A stretch of DNA of 64,000 bases from Sordariomycetes sp. S80-01Y (lineage: Eukaryota > Ascomycota > Sordariomycetes): positions 1,550,001 through 1,614,000 of the forward strand of contig JAXQJY010000027.1 in assembly GCA_037042185.1 (NCBI GenBank). The letters run 5' to 3'. Position numbers and translations under genes: made by a program. Positions 1 through 11,477 of this stretch are shown here, in pieces; positions within the stretch are counted from its first letter, which is position 1, and each line of letters starts with the position of its first letter. A model generated the notes under the pieces. It saw only the letters and a list, made by a program, of their open reading frames with translations. It made no database searches and was not told where the DNA came from.

Positions 1-853
1 TGGCCTGTTGAGGGTCCATGGGGACGTTGGCGGGCATGTAGTTACCAGCAGGCATGTTAGGGTGCTGGGGCATCCCAGGGCGTCCCTGAGGCGGCATGTG
101 TTGCGCCGGAGCCTCTTCGGGAGACTCGGGCTGGTCGCCTTCGACGCCGTTCTCGTTGCCAGGAGTGGGTTCGGGTGCGTTCAAGCAGGCCTAAGGAGAA
201 TGGGTCAGCAGCCGGTTAGATCGGAGGGCTGTGATCCCTAGAAGTATGGTCGTGCAACTCGAGACGAGAGCGATGCCGTCGCAACTTGGGAAAACACGTG
301 TTTTGCACGTACCTGAATCAAGTTCTTGCCCTCAGCCTTGGTAACGAGTGGCTGAAGCTTGGGTGTTGTGAAGGTGTAGACTAGGCCAGTCTCGGAGACG
401 ACGAGGAGCAACACCTGGGTGCCGGTAAGGACGGAGAGTTCGTAGGCCTGCCAATTGCGCGTGTCAGCGGAGGGTTCAATTCGAGACGAGAAAAGCACTT
501 CTCGCAAGGTGACGGTAAAGTACGCGCTGGTGGCTTTGTTGTCGCGATGGCCTCCCGACGCGACGAGCGTGAGGAGGGGTCGCCGTGATGCGACGGGCGG
601 GTGAACTGACCTTCTTCATGATGCCCGCCTTGCGCTTGGAAAAGGTGATGTGGCGACGCGACTTGTCGCTGATGAACTTGATCTCAATCTTGCGGCGCTC
701 GCGGTTGCCCTTGTCATCATCATCGTCGTCGTCGTCGGCGGGCGCGGCGCGCTGGCGCTTGACGCCGCGACTCTCGGTGTTGGCGCTGCCATTGCCCTGC
801 TGGCTCTCGTCGATGTCCTCGGTGGGCGAGGTCTGGTCGGTGATGTCGGCCAT
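1..853 (-). CDS. mcm1: MADS-box transcription factor Mcm1 (3' end beyond window)
   Basis: SRF-type MADS-box regulator; the family binds CArG-like DNA and works with pathway-specific partners in mating, cell-cycle and developmental transcription in the nucleus. Exons on the minus strand are 853-611, 447-313 and 190 to below 1, with introns of 163 bp (donor GTCAGT) and 122 bp (donor GTACGT). The N-terminus (MADITDQTSP) is acidic, with a run of eight Asp at about residues 40-47. The MADS domain begins near residue 50 (RRKIEIKFI, RRHITFSKRKAGIMKK) and continues across the first intron into AYELSVLTG and LLVVSETG. Exon 3 is rich in Pro, Met and Gln (ACLNAPEP onward) and runs off the window edge, so the stop is not seen. 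The start is the ATG immediately preceding the acidic region; an upstream in-frame ATG at 940 is less likely because it adds an unconserved leader. The nearest gene upstream is pls1, divergent and 3.6 kb away. Confidence 0.93.
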
Positions 854-3800
854 TGTTGCTTCGACGCTTTGGGTTGTTTCCGAGGTGAGTCGAGAGGAAA
901 GTCGCAAATGCGGTTGGCGTTGCGTGTCAGTCCAATCCAATCGTCTGTATCACACAGAGCAGGCTGGAAAAGGCAAAAAGTGGTGGAGATACTGTTTTGG
1001 TCGTGGTGCCGATGGATCTATACTAGATCTGGAGTCGAGGGCGGAGAGGAGGGAAGTGCCAGAAGTCAGGCAGAGAGGCACAGGCGGGCAGGGGCGCAGC
1101 TGTTTCTCGCTGTCCTCAGTGGCTGGCGCTCCACTGTCACAGTGTGCCTAAATTCCTCAGGCAGGCACAGGTGTGGCGGAAAGAGCGAGCGACTGTGGCC
1201 TCCTCGGCTTGAGTTTTGCCTATGTTTGGCCGCTAAGTACGCGCTCGACCAATCAGACTTGCGCAACACTCGAGTGCGCGTGCGCGCCACCACATCAACC
1301 AGACGGAATGCTGCTGCGAGAGCAAGAGGACCTGGAGGAGGAGGAGCAGGAAGCAGCACTGGTGCGACCTCCAAAGGGGGGCGGGAGCTGAGCTGAGGTG
1401 TTTGATTTGACGAGTTCCCACCCCGCACTGTTGTAGCGACACTGTACGCTCTCCTCACAGTGCTGAAAGATTATCTGCACGGTTAATCCTTCGTGGTCGC
1501 GCACGTCAGGTCCTTGATCCCGAAAGATCTACGCAGGCTGCTCGACTGGTGCCGAAACGCCTTTGTCGGCAACTTGATGAGATTTGGCAGTGGCTTGCCG
1601 CTTGAATATCATCAGATGAGCTTCGTCTACGCGGGTTTGTTGTCTGTCTTTACAAGTCTGCAGCAAAACGCATGTCTCGGCCGGACTCGAATTGGCGCTG
1701 TCAGGACGCGCTCACTTACACAGTGCTCCCAATGGAGCCAGCAGGCGCCCCTTCAAGCGTCACCCACCAGCACCAGGCCCTTTTGCCACCTCAGCGTCTG
1801 TTCTTCTGCTTATCCCAGCGACTTTGCGGAGTCCGCGATCTCTTATTGTGTCTCTCCACGAGTTGTTGACGTGAGTGAGAATCGCAAAAGCCTTCGTGCA
1901 CCGGATCGTCGAGTACGGTATTACTCGTGTTTATCTAGTAATACGCGCCGTACAGCTGTGGATTCCCAGACAGTGCGCAGAAGATCGCGCATTAAAACGG
2001 GGGCTGCTAAGCACCGAGCGCCAGCATGTGATCCGTGCGCGCAATCAGGCGGCTTCTCCCCAGAGACCCTGCTCCCGCCTCAGAGGGCTGAGCTTTGAAG
2101 GGGGGAAGATGAGAAGGGAGGTACGCAGAATGAAAAGTTTGCAGCTCTAGCCATGAAGGAGACAGCGAGATGTTGCTTCTTCTGGTGTGCATTGTCTAGA
2201 TCCTGTTACTGCCATCTGGTCAGACCGTACCTTAGATGGATGAGAGAACAGAGCAGGAGCTACACTCAGGGGGCATTCCTCCTTTCAACCTCCGCGTTGC
2301 CCTGGACATCCGGCCTGCACGACCTGCACGAAACTTATTGGGGGGTTCCCCTTCTCCTGAAAAACTCTATCCTACCCTGGCCCAGCAAGCTGAGAGCTTG
2401 ATGGCTTGAAGCAATAAGGCTCGAACTGGGGCTATATTCCCGGGGCATCTTCTGCTGCGTTGCGTCTGGACATATCGCTTCCACCCAGCCGCTACCTACC
2501 ACGCTGCCGCATGTCAACAATCCGCCACATCCGGTCATTTTGCCATCGAAGGAACTACAATCAGTGATCCTGAACTGCCCTGGCTGTTCCCCTTGCTGTA
2601 TAATCTAAGGTCTAGCCTCGGAGGGTGACCGCCAGCTACAAGGTCGGCAAGCGCCATTATGTGTTCCGCTTCACGATGGCCACTGAGCGGGGGCACGGTT
2701 AGAGCTGCATCTCGTAGCGGCGGACTGCGCGGCCATCCAGATAAGTCTCGAATCACCTAACACTCATGCGCTTTCCAAGTCGACAGAGACAACTTTCGAG
2801 CATCGCTCACAGAGCCGCCTTTTCGCGGTTGTTGCTAACAGCAAAGTGATCCCTTCCCTACCAGGCAAGGCGTCCCTAGGTCATTCGCGAATAACAGAGC
2901 AGACCACTTCCAAGAACGGCTTCACTCAGAGAGCCAAGTGGCTTTGCGGAGAAGCAACACCCTGAACGCTACCAGGACATAATTACAGTCACGTCGTCCC
3001 GTCCTGGGCGCGTTACCGAGACGTTCTCACTTGACTACTTCGGGAAAGCCCACCCCCGACAGGCGTCCCGCTCGGCTCCTCAACGCTTTGTCGGCCCAGT
3101 CCCGCCATCGTCGGTGCGTCGTAAATGAAGCAAAGGATACAGCTGGGTATTTTCGTGTCGGGCCGCCGCGGAAATGAGGACAAGATTGCAGGCCCCCGAG
3201 TCGGATGCACCACGCGGTTGCATGCGCGCGGTGGGCCGCGGACCTGCTGCTGACGGTTGCGCACAGACAATATCGACCACGTCAAGTGACCGTTGGCTGA
3301 TTTTAGCTTTCCATTATGTGTATACGAGCTGCACAAATGATGTGCGCCGACGGCTGGTCCCGCAAGGCTTGGTGCCGTGAGAACCAATGTTGACATCTTC
3401 TTGGGGTAATCAACTACCCTACAGGTGTTGGCAGAAGCAGACATTGAATGCTGAACCCCTCCAATGCTTTTCATTTCAAGTTGCAAGCCTATCTCCTCGA
3501 CGAAAATTTAGAACCGGCATGTTTAACAGAAGTACACGTGGACGAATGCCTCCTTGGGGAATAGTCGGCCCGTACTGACCTTGACCCGTCGTACCATTGA
3601 TGTGATCGTTCTCGAGTAGGGGCTTTGGCAGCAACATATACAACTAAGCTCAAACCATCAAGGAACAGTACTTATTGCCATATTCCAGACCGGCCAAGTG
3701 TACCAAGAACGTTGATTCATTGGACCCTGTCAAACGTGCCAAACATCAGTCAAACGTAGGCCAGCCTCAGTTGCGGAAGTGTTGCGCCAGACGCGAACCA

Positions 3801-4480
3801 CGAGCCAGCGCCAAAACGTCTAGAGCCGTACAGATCCCCTCGAAAACATCGTACGATCACAAAAACCGCGACGTAGCAGACCTCAAGCGCGCAGCCTTTC
3901 CTCCGTCGCCATGCCCGTCTCGCAGCCGCCTCGAGTCTCCCTTTCAGGAGATGCGCCACCCTGAGCCGAGGCTCTGATTGGCTGTTGCAGCATCACGAAC
4001 CGCCATCTGCCTCAAGAGCTCACTCCTGAAACGGCAACCGTCGAAAGGAGGCAGCCTTGCCAAGCCAGGCGCGACATCACTTCAACCTTCTTCTGTCTGG
4101 GCCCCGGGAGCGATGGGGAGAAGCACGGAGATTTTCTTTCCTCTCCTGACGGTTGAGCCTCTCGTCCTCGTTCTACGTGCTTGCTCTCTGCTTCGACGAC
4201 AAACCTAAACAGCGGCGAGAGCAGGGCTCGCGATAGCTTCACCTCTTCATTGTAATTCCTTTCTAATGACTCCCTGATCTCTTGCAATATTCGATTCTAC
4301 TGCTGTGCAGTACTTCCACTCGTTCATACGGCCAATTCCAGATCGCTGGTCGACTATACAACTACTTTCAGTTCTCCGCCGCAGACGCAGGCCGTCGATA
4401 AGCCGATACACCCGACTCGAACGTCGTGATACCTAACTGCCTCAACTGTTCAGCCGACCACAGGCCCTCCAGCACTCAAT
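854..4480. other. Long non-coding interval between mcm1 and pls1
   Basis: About 3.6 kb without a supportable gene. Open frames here are short, show no recognisable domain and lack codon-bias continuity. It must hold both promoters and the 5' UTRs of the divergent mcm1 and pls1 genes. No transposon ends, long tandem repeats or tRNA structure were found by eye. It is the longest gene-free stretch in the window. Confidence 0.6.
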
Positions 4481-5270
4481 ATGGCCAACAAGATACTCCT
4501 CACCACCAGCGTTGCAACCCTAGCCTTCCTGCTCTCGGGCGTACTCATCCTGGCATTCACCCTCCTCGCGCAGCGCACCGTCTCCAGCACGCCGACCGAG
4601 GGCAAGGCCGTCATCCGCAACATCCTGTACTCCCAGATGCCACTCACCACCGGCCTGGTCAACGCGGGCTTCATCTTCCTGACCTTTCTCCTCACCCTGC
4701 CGGGTCTGCTGATGCAGAGCACGCGCGGCTGGCTGAAGCTGAGCGGGTACGCCGTCGCCTTCTGCGCCGTATTCACCATGTGCGTCGGCGTCTACCTCTG
4801 GGTCATGACCTTGAAGATCGGGGAGGATCTGGAGGGCGTCTACGCTGGGTTGGAGAGTGACGTTCAGGAGCTGGTGCAGACTAGTGTGAGTGCAACTGCG
4901 TGTGAAAAGAAGATGGGGATCGAGAAGAGCTAACTGTGGTGCCAGTTCGAGTGCTGTGGGTATAGGAACAGCACTTCTCCGGCCTTCGTGACGAACGAAG
5001 TCTGCCCGAGCCCGGCTGCTGCGGCACTGCTGCGTGGATGCCAGACCGCTGTTGCCAACTTTGGCAACGTCGAGCTGGACGATATCTTCACTGCTCTCTT
5101 CGGTGTTGTTGGTAAGTCGTGCAGTGAGCAATCCCCGTGCACAGGGTTTAGGCGCTGACAGAGTCGCAGGCGTCGATGTGGTCTTCATCATGGCCATTGC
5201 TTGCCTCCACAAAGACCGCAAGGAAAGAGAGTGGTACCGCCGCGTCGATCAGAAGAAGAGTTACTGGTAG
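4481..5270 (+). CDS. pls1: Tetraspanin Pls1
   Basis: Four-pass membrane protein of the fungal Pls1 tetraspanin family, which in plant pathogens is required for appressorial penetration and for polarity re-establishment. Exons are 4481-4885, 4946-5111 and 5170-5270, giving 223 aa, close to the roughly 225 aa of known Pls1 proteins. Introns are 60 bp (donor GTGAGT, CTAAC branch point) and 58 bp (GTAAGT). Visible features are TM1 near residues 7-29, TM2 and TM3 in about 56-110, the large extracellular loop with the diagnostic CCG triad (C138, C139, G140) plus C155 and C167, and TM4 late, starting about VGVDVVFIMAIACL. The C-terminus is a short charged cytosolic tail ending KKSYW. The start ATG fits the hydrophobic N-terminus expected for the family. 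The gene is convergent with the Mg2+ transporter, 229 bp away. Confidence 0.93.
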
Positions 5271-5499
5271 CTGCTTTCTTAGAGAATTATGGCGGAGTAT
5301 CAACGAGGAACATTGGGGACAGCCTATACAAGAGAAAGGTCATCTGACTCCCCCGAATGTAGATTCAAGTTGGTATCAAAAATGATAAAAGTGCGACGCC
5401 ACAAAACGTAAACCCAGGGCTATAACCAACGCCATGTGTATCTAAAACAATGTCTTGCGCCTCGTCGCCGCGCCCTATCCCGTAACGCGTGCAATGTAC

Positions 5500-7182
5500 T
5501 CATACAGCAGAGTCGTTCGGCCTCCTTGCGGCTGCCGTATCCTCACCTTCATGAGGGTCATCTCGGTATGCAAGAGGCGATGTTGGCCCAGCTGAGCCTA
5601 CAGACGACCGTTTGCCCTTGTCGCGCCACCAGCGGAAGTGCAGTAAGTTGCCGATTCCCTCAGACACCGAGGACACGGAGTCGCCTCTCTTGCGTGAGTT
5701 GCGGCGGGCCACCAGGCCTGGGAAGCCCGTGCTCTTTCTCCTCCGGCGGCCGAACCTCCTTGGAGTCGAATCTGTGCTTGGGCCCGACTGGTCTGATGCG
5801 GCAGCACCGCTGACCGACCTTCGTGTTATTAGGGGCGATACCTCTGTCCGGCCTGGTAAAGTACTTGATCGCATGCGACCGCCGACTGGTGTCGTTGGCT
5901 CGTCCTGATCTTCCAGCTCACCCCAGATCTCCGCGCGTTCAGCCCATCTGAAGCTCTTCTTTCGGGTTGGAGTGAGAGGCGTCGTCTCTCCATTCGTTGG
6001 GTCGAAGGTGTTGTATGTTGAGCCGGCTCCGTCGTCTTCCACAGCTGACTCTGATCCGAGCAAAGACTCCTCCTCTCCATCTGTATCCTCTAGAAGACCC
6101 AGCCCTGGTGCCAGCGATGATTGCCCGACCCCAGGCGCGTGTTGCTCCTCGCTCAAACGCCACGATAGCGCTAGTACTCCTGATAATAATATGACCGTGC
6201 CCAGCGTGATCAGACACGCCCTAAGCGGCGAAATGAGACTCGTTTGGTCGAAGTATATCAAGCCATCCAAGATGGCTATGATATTGTAAACGCAAAACAC
6301 GAGCGGATACAAGACCGATGTCGAAACCAGTTTCAGGCCACGGTGCAGATAGTACAGCTGGCAAAGGGCCAGAGCAACTAACGCCAGAAGGATCATCCAA
6401 GACTGCCACTTGGTGAACTGGTTCTTCCCACCAGCAGTCTTGATGAGAAGCTCTACCGCCGACTTGGCGAACAGCAGAGCGTGAGCGGACAGGATACCAC
6501 TGACAATGCCGTATACTATTCCCCTGATCAAGCGGAACCTGCTGTTGTGCGATAGACTGGAAACCGCGTTCACGACATCCATGGCCACGGCAATCGCGAC
6601 CACGAACAAGGCCTGCAATATCATCCATATCACAAACGGCCGTCGCGCCATCAGAACCAGCAGCTCCTTCAAATCATGCGCCGGGGAGGGAATAGCTCCA
6701 AAGATCGCGATCAGCACCGCACCACCAGTGACCAACGCCGTCCCGTAGAAAGACCATCTCGTAAACGGCTCATGTAGTATGATGGTCGCGCATATCGAGT
6801 TGAACACGAGGCCGGCAGCCTGCAGCGTCGAAAGGACCGGAAGCGGTAACGTTGAGATCTGGATCGAGCTTCCGAGGATGTTCGCCACGAGAAACATCCC
6901 CATCCCTAGCTGCCATCTCCGCCTCCGGTACGGGGGTCGTCGGACATCGTGTGGTCCCTTTTCGTCTTCGAGGATGTGCGACTTTCGCTGGAGCGTGAGG
7001 CCGACGCTCTGCACGCTAGTCGAGAGTATGCCGACTATGATTCCCAGCTGTGAAATGTGAGCGCGCGTTGGGAAAGGGGGCGCAAAGGGAGGGGAACGTA
7101 CGGCTATGCCTCCGGCTGGCGACAGACCGCCCAGAAGGTCGCCCATTATACTGTGGCCAGCGAAAATGTCATCTGGCGGCAA
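5500..7182 (-). CDS. NIPA-type (DUF803) magnesium transporter
   Basis: Multi-pass membrane protein of the NIPA/DUF803 family (drug/metabolite-transporter fold), members of which transport Mg2+. Exons are 7182-7102 and 7047-5500. The 54-bp intron (donor GTACGT, acceptor CAG at 7050-7048) is a multiple of three and has no stop, so the unspliced frame reads through; splicing removes 18 residues and joins GGIA to LGIIVGI, the usual start of TM1. The spliced protein is 542 aa. Helices fill about residues 25-350, including the conserved SVGLTLQRKSH just after TM1 and the LSTLQAAGLVFN helix. The last 190 residues are a hydrophilic Ser/Arg-rich cytosolic tail. A second in-frame ATG at 7146 is an alternative start. 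It is divergent from vma4 across 715 bp and convergent with pls1. Confidence 0.88.
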   Translation of the reverse strand: MPPDDIFAGHSIMGDLLGGLSPAGGIAVRSPPFAPPFPTRAHISQLGIIVGILSTSVQSVGLTLQRKSHILEDEKGPHDVRRPPYRRRRWQLGMGMFLVANILGSSIQISTLPLPVLSTLQAAGLVFNSICATIILHEPFTRWSFYGTALVTGGAVLIAIFGAIPSPAHDLKELLVLMARRPFVIWMILQALFVVAIAVAMDVVNAVSSLSHNSRFRLIRGIVYGIVSGILSAHALLFAKSAVELLIKTAGGKNQFTKWQSWMILLALVALALCQLYYLHRGLKLVSTSVLYPLVFCVYNIIAILDGLIYFDQTSLISPLRACLITLGTVILLSGVLALSWRLSEEQHAPGVGQSSLAPGLGLLEDTDGEEESLLGSESAVEDDGAGSTYNTFDPTNGETTPLTPTRKKSFRWAERAEIWGELEDQDEPTTPVGGRMRSSTLPGRTEVSPLITRRSVSGAAASDQSGPSTDSTPRRFGRRRRKSTGFPGLVARRNSRKRGDSVSSVSEGIGNLLHFRWWRDKGKRSSVGSAGPTSPLAYRDDPHEGEDTAAARRPNDSAV

Positions 7183-7897
7183 AGTGGGTAGAAGGGCGTT
7201 CGTGTTGTTAGGGCATGAGAGCAGATAACGGTGGTGATGTCTTCAGGTGTCGAGATGCGGTGTTGAGCTGTCAAGCTCGAGAGCTTCGTTATTACTGGTT
7301 CGACGTCACTATTGGCGGCAGCAGCTCGGGAGGCGTCGCTCGTTGACCGAGAGGACTCGTGAGAGATGGAGGAAGGTGCAGAGAGCCGATCCAATGTAGG
7401 TACTCGAACTGCAAGAGTTGGCTTTAGAGTTTTGTGGAAAGATATAGTAGAAGTGACCGGTGCTGTGGTTATACAGAGGTCTGTCAAAGGCAGCTTGGAA
7501 CACCTGCTGATGCTCGCGCTGTGTGACCTGCCGAGATAGATCCGACGTTGACTTTGTGGCGTAGCTTTCCGTCAAGATCAGGTGATGGCACCCGGGACCG
7601 ACTCTGAATGGCTGCTTCCACCGTCGAGTGGAGAGCACCGACCCCAAGTGTGGCTGCCCTCGGGCTCCTGTGGCTGGTGAGCCGCTTGACTGGATCCCGT
7701 GGGAGGGACAACGGCGGCAGCTCCATCGTCATCAGCTCCAGCGCTGCACTCCACTCCATCATCAGCAACCTCAACTAGTCCGTCCCGAACGCCGATACTC
7801 GACCGCTGCGACAGTCGGGCGTCTCCTTCCTCTCATTGCCCTCAAGATAGCTTCTCAACCTCTTCAATCCGCTCCTCACTCCCACAAACCGCCCATC
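7183..7897. other. Shared upstream region of Mg2+ transporter and vma4
   Basis: 715 bp between two divergent start codons, so it probably holds both promoters and 5' UTRs. The vma4-proximal 150 bp is pyrimidine-rich (cctcttcaatccgctcctc), as is common just upstream of start codons of highly expressed fungal genes. No ORF with domain support was seen. Confidence 0.5.
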
Positions 7898-8698
7898 ATG
7901 TCGCAACACGCATTGTCCGACCAGCAGGTACGCATTCATCACCTCCCCCCCCAGGCGAGGGGACCAGCGACGCTGACGCATCCCGAAACAGGTCGACAAT
8001 GAGCTTCGCAAGATGACCGCCTTCATCAAGCAAGAAGCCATGGAGAAGGCCCGCGAGATCGAGATCAAGGCCAACGAGGAGTTCGAGATCGAAAAGTCCA
8101 AGCTCGTCCGCCAGGAGACCGACGCCATCGACAGCCAATACGAGAAGAAGTTCAAGCAGGCCACCATGTCGCAGCAGATCACGCGCTCGACCGTTTCCAA
8201 CAAGACGCGTCTCAGGGTGCTCGGCGCCCGGCAGGAACTGCTCGACAGCATTTTTGAGGACGCCCAGAAGAAGCTCGCCGAGGGTTCCAAGGATAAGGCC
8301 AAGTACCAAAAGACGCTCAAGGGGCTGATTCTGGAGGGTTTCCACGCCATGAACGAGAGCGAGCTGCAGGTTAGAGCAAGGAAGGCGGATTACGATGTCG
8401 TTAAGAAGGCGATTGCGGATGCCGAGAAGGAGTATAAGAAGGACACTGGCAGGGACATCAAGGCCGTCATTCACGAGGAGCACCCGCTGCCGGAAGGATC
8501 GTAGGTCTACCCTTCTACCCTCAACAACCACGTACTGACCAAACCAGGGCCGGAGGCGTCAACATCATTGGCGGCGGCGGCAAGATCGACATCAACAACA
8601 CCTTCGAGGCCCGCCTCGACCTCCTCAAGGCCTCGGCCGCCCCAGCAGTCCGAGAGGCATTGTTTGGCAAGAACCCCAACCGCAAATTCTACGACTAA
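7898..8698 (+). CDS. vma4: V-type proton ATPase subunit E (Vma4)
   Basis: Peripheral-stalk subunit of the vacuolar H+-ATPase V1 sector, which acidifies vacuoles and endosomes. Exons are 7898-7927, 7992-8500 and 8548-8698, giving 229 aa, the normal length for the family. The first exon encodes only MSQHALSDQQ; the 64-bp intron (GTACGC...CAG) precedes VDNELRKMTAF. The N-terminal half is a charged helix (AFIKQEAMEKAREIEIKAN) typical of the E subunit stalk. The C-terminal globular part ends with GGVNIIGGGGKI, NTFEARLDLL and the final NPNRKFYD. Intron 2 is 47 bp (GTAGGT...CAG). The gene is convergent with the CANIN-domain gene, with 155 bp between stop codons. Confidence 0.95.
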
Positions 8699-8853
8699 AC
8701 CTATCACCATTGCGCTCCGTCCCCTATATTTGTCTTACACATCATTGGAGAAAGAGCTCTGCTTGTTCATCGGTTTCTCGCATTGTTTGGAGCCATCTGC
8801 GCGTTGTAGCTTAGAGGCTGTATCATAAACTCATTAAACGCTGCGTAAGCTTG

Positions 8854-10973
8854 TCATGCCGGTCGTGACTCTGACGAAGAATGGCTTTTACGATCTCCCT
8901 GCACTCGATGTGGCTTTGTCGCCCAAGGGTTGCCCAAGGGTTGCCCGAGGAAGTTCCTCATGTAGTTCTGCTGTTGCGGCAGGTTGACGTCCTCCTTCTT
9001 GACCGTATCGAAGATGCTAATCTTCGGCTTTGGCCTTGTCCGTACATTGTACAAGGCCCGGAATTCCACCCATTCGATCACACCCTTGAAATTCGACCGA
9101 GCTGCCTGTCCATTGGAGTCATTGACTCTCCTATTTAGTGCCCGTAAGGTAGTCGCTAGCTCATCAATATCCGCATTGAATTGCTTCTCCTCGTCCGGTT
9201 CAGTAGTGGCCACCCAAGAGCCGTCGTCCAGAGCGATATCGAGCATAAAGGCCGCCGCACGGAGCTCCTCATAGTCTGTTTCTGGTGTGATGTCGAAAGT
9301 CTCGCTTCGCAAACTTTCAATGATACGACGGACCGTAATGACAGTGTCGGGATGATGGCCGCCTAAGGATGGGTCGTCTAGCAAGAAGGCCGTGGCCAGT
9401 CTCCTCCGGAGTTCGTGGGCGCGCTCCGACCTGACGGGCAGACACATGAGGCAGTATATTCGTACGCACTGGGATTTGAAGGCACCGTGGAGATACTGGC
9501 TTGCTTCGGCACACTGTTGAGGCATGTTAGCTCATCGCCTGGTTCTGATCTGAGAATGTGACAGCGACTTACGAAGTTGCCCCAAGCCACGATAGGCAAT
9601 GCACTCAGCAGAGCAGACACAGTCTTCTCATACTCCATGAGGATATTCATAGAAGTGAAAATGAACTTGTCCATGGACATCTTCAGTAGGATCTGAGCGG
9701 CATAGGAGACCGATTCAACAGCCATTGCTTCCGCCAACTCCCCCAAAAGCATTAAGAAGGCTCGGAGGTTCGACCAGTCCTCGCCCTGATAAGGATCCTC
9801 CGTCGGCCTGACAAGAGACAGTGCGCCATTGTCTTGTAAATCTAAGTTCTCATCTGCACCCAAGAGTCGGAACAGCTCCTCCAGATACCTAGGCGTGACC
9901 CTCCGGTGGACATATGCTGGACACAGTCCGACGAGCTTTGCATACGCCATTTGCATCGACCTGGACTGAGATACACAGAGATCTTGCAACATCCAGTCAA
10001 ATACTTCTTCCGGCATATCGCCTGTCTTCAGGAGAATCGTGTACGGCAGGCCAGAGACAAGATACTGCTCCCTCGTCGCGGCACTTCCCTGAATTAACAT
10101 CCTCCACGGCCCTGTGGCGACCTTCTTACTTGGCATGGCCACACTGGGCGTGGCTCTAGGTGTTCGCCCGAAGAAGCAGTATCGTAATGCGCCTTGGCCT
10201 GGCTGCGCTCTCTTCATCGTTCTCATGACTTTGTGCGCGTTTTCCCCGCCGGTTTGGGCGATCACATCGAACAGAACCGCGTCTTTGTCTGCTTGTGCTT
10301 CGGCAGCTTCTGACTCAGCATGAGCAGCGGCTTCTTGTTTGTTTTGTAGATAGCTCGCCATTGTGGCTTTGTCTTGCTCGGCATCCTCGAGGAGAGCCTT
10401 CATGTCGAAATCATGCTGATCGCTTCTCTTCTTTAGTTGAAACGTCAAAGGGCTAGCATGAATGTTCTTGCTCTTAAAACGTCTCTTGGCGGTCGGCGTC
10501 TCGAATAAGGAGGCATCGACGGGCGCCTTACTCTCATCCCGACTTCTATCGAATTTGGCCATAATGTCGATCATATCATCGCTTGAATCGCTCCCACCGA
10601 AGTCATCGTCCTCATCATTTGAGTCTTCGATGACTGCATCTTTAGGCCGAGGAGCAGAAGGTTTGACTATAGGAGAGGATGGCGGTAATGGCGAGGGACT
10701 GCGGAGTGATGGGGAGGAGGCGAGTTGAGAGACACGGGAGGCGGAATTTTGTGTAGGAGCTGGCTCTGCAGCAGAACTATGATGCGACGACCCAGCTGGT
10801 CTTGGCGAGGACGGTATTGAAGGTTCTTGTGATGGCGTCTGCGACGACGTGTGGTCTTCTGACTGCGATGAGGGTGAATTGGTGGTTGGAGTTTGCATCT
10901 GTGAGCGTGGCTTGAAGAAACCAGTGATAGCAGACCTCCCGGTTGCTGGGGGCTGGTTCGATTTTGGGGGCAT
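8854..10973 (-). CDS. Probable Smc5/6-associated CANIN-domain protein (Nse6/SLF2-like) with PIP-box
   Basis: Exons are 10973-9573 and 9513-8854, separated by a 59-bp intron (GTAAGT...CAG), giving 686 aa. The N-terminus carries ITGFFKPR at about residues 15-22, which looks like a PCNA-interacting PIP-box. Residues 25-200 are Ser/Pro-rich, low complexity and acidic (DSNDEDDD). A folded helical region follows, including GPWRMLIQGS, VFDWMLQDLCVSQSRSMQ and AFLMLLGELAEAM. This layout resembles the CANIN domain (coiled-coil SMC6 And NSE5 INteracting) of SLF2/FAM178 and fungal Nse6-like proteins, which couple Smc5/6 to DNA damage. The family call is from memory of the pattern and is moderate at best; the gene structure is more secure. 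The start was chosen at MPPKSNQ because the PIP-box is near terminal; an in-frame ATG at 11150 would add 59 residues. Confidence 0.6.
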
Positions 10974-11477
10974 GGCGACCAAGCCGACAGGACGTCCGGC
11001 GAGGGCAGAAGGCAGAGCAGAAGGCGAAGCCGAAGACGAAACCTGAGAAAGACAAGGCTGGATGTGTGGACTCAGGATACGATGCGAAGGTGTTGGTGAT
11101 GCGGGCGCGGTCGCGTGAACTTGACTTGCGCTGGCGTCTGTTCGCGTCACGGTCGCATCGCACAGCGCACCATCACCCCCAAGCTTGAGGGCTTCCAGCT
11201 CCCCAGTTGGAATGGAAGACCAGCTCAGGCACTATTTATCAATCAATCAGCGCCAGCAGAGAATCAAAGCTCTTGCATCATATCATGATCCATTACTCGA
11301 TGCTATGAGATTGCAAACAATCAGACGAGTCCTTAACCAAAAACAATGCCCAAATACACCCATCGAAACAAGCCCCTTTCCGTCCATGTAATCCTCATTA
11401 CGCAATGATTTGAAGAACCTACACCGCTGATGGCCATCAGCCAGAATAAACAAACGCCACTTTCCTCTTATGCCTCT
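10974..11477. other. Gap between CANIN gene start and myosin II stop
   Basis: 504 bp holding the 3' UTR of the myosin gene and the promoter of the CANIN-domain gene, both on the minus strand. AT content rises in 11220-11460. I see no gene or notable repeat. Confidence 0.5.

Noticed and set aside
1672-1740. tRNA-like T-loop (GACTCGAATTGG)
   Set aside because: No five-base T-stem or acceptor pairing could be built on either strand.
3013-3486. 157-codon minus-strand frame in the mcm1/pls1 gap
   Set aside because: No domain, low-information composition, and overlapped by frames on the other strand.
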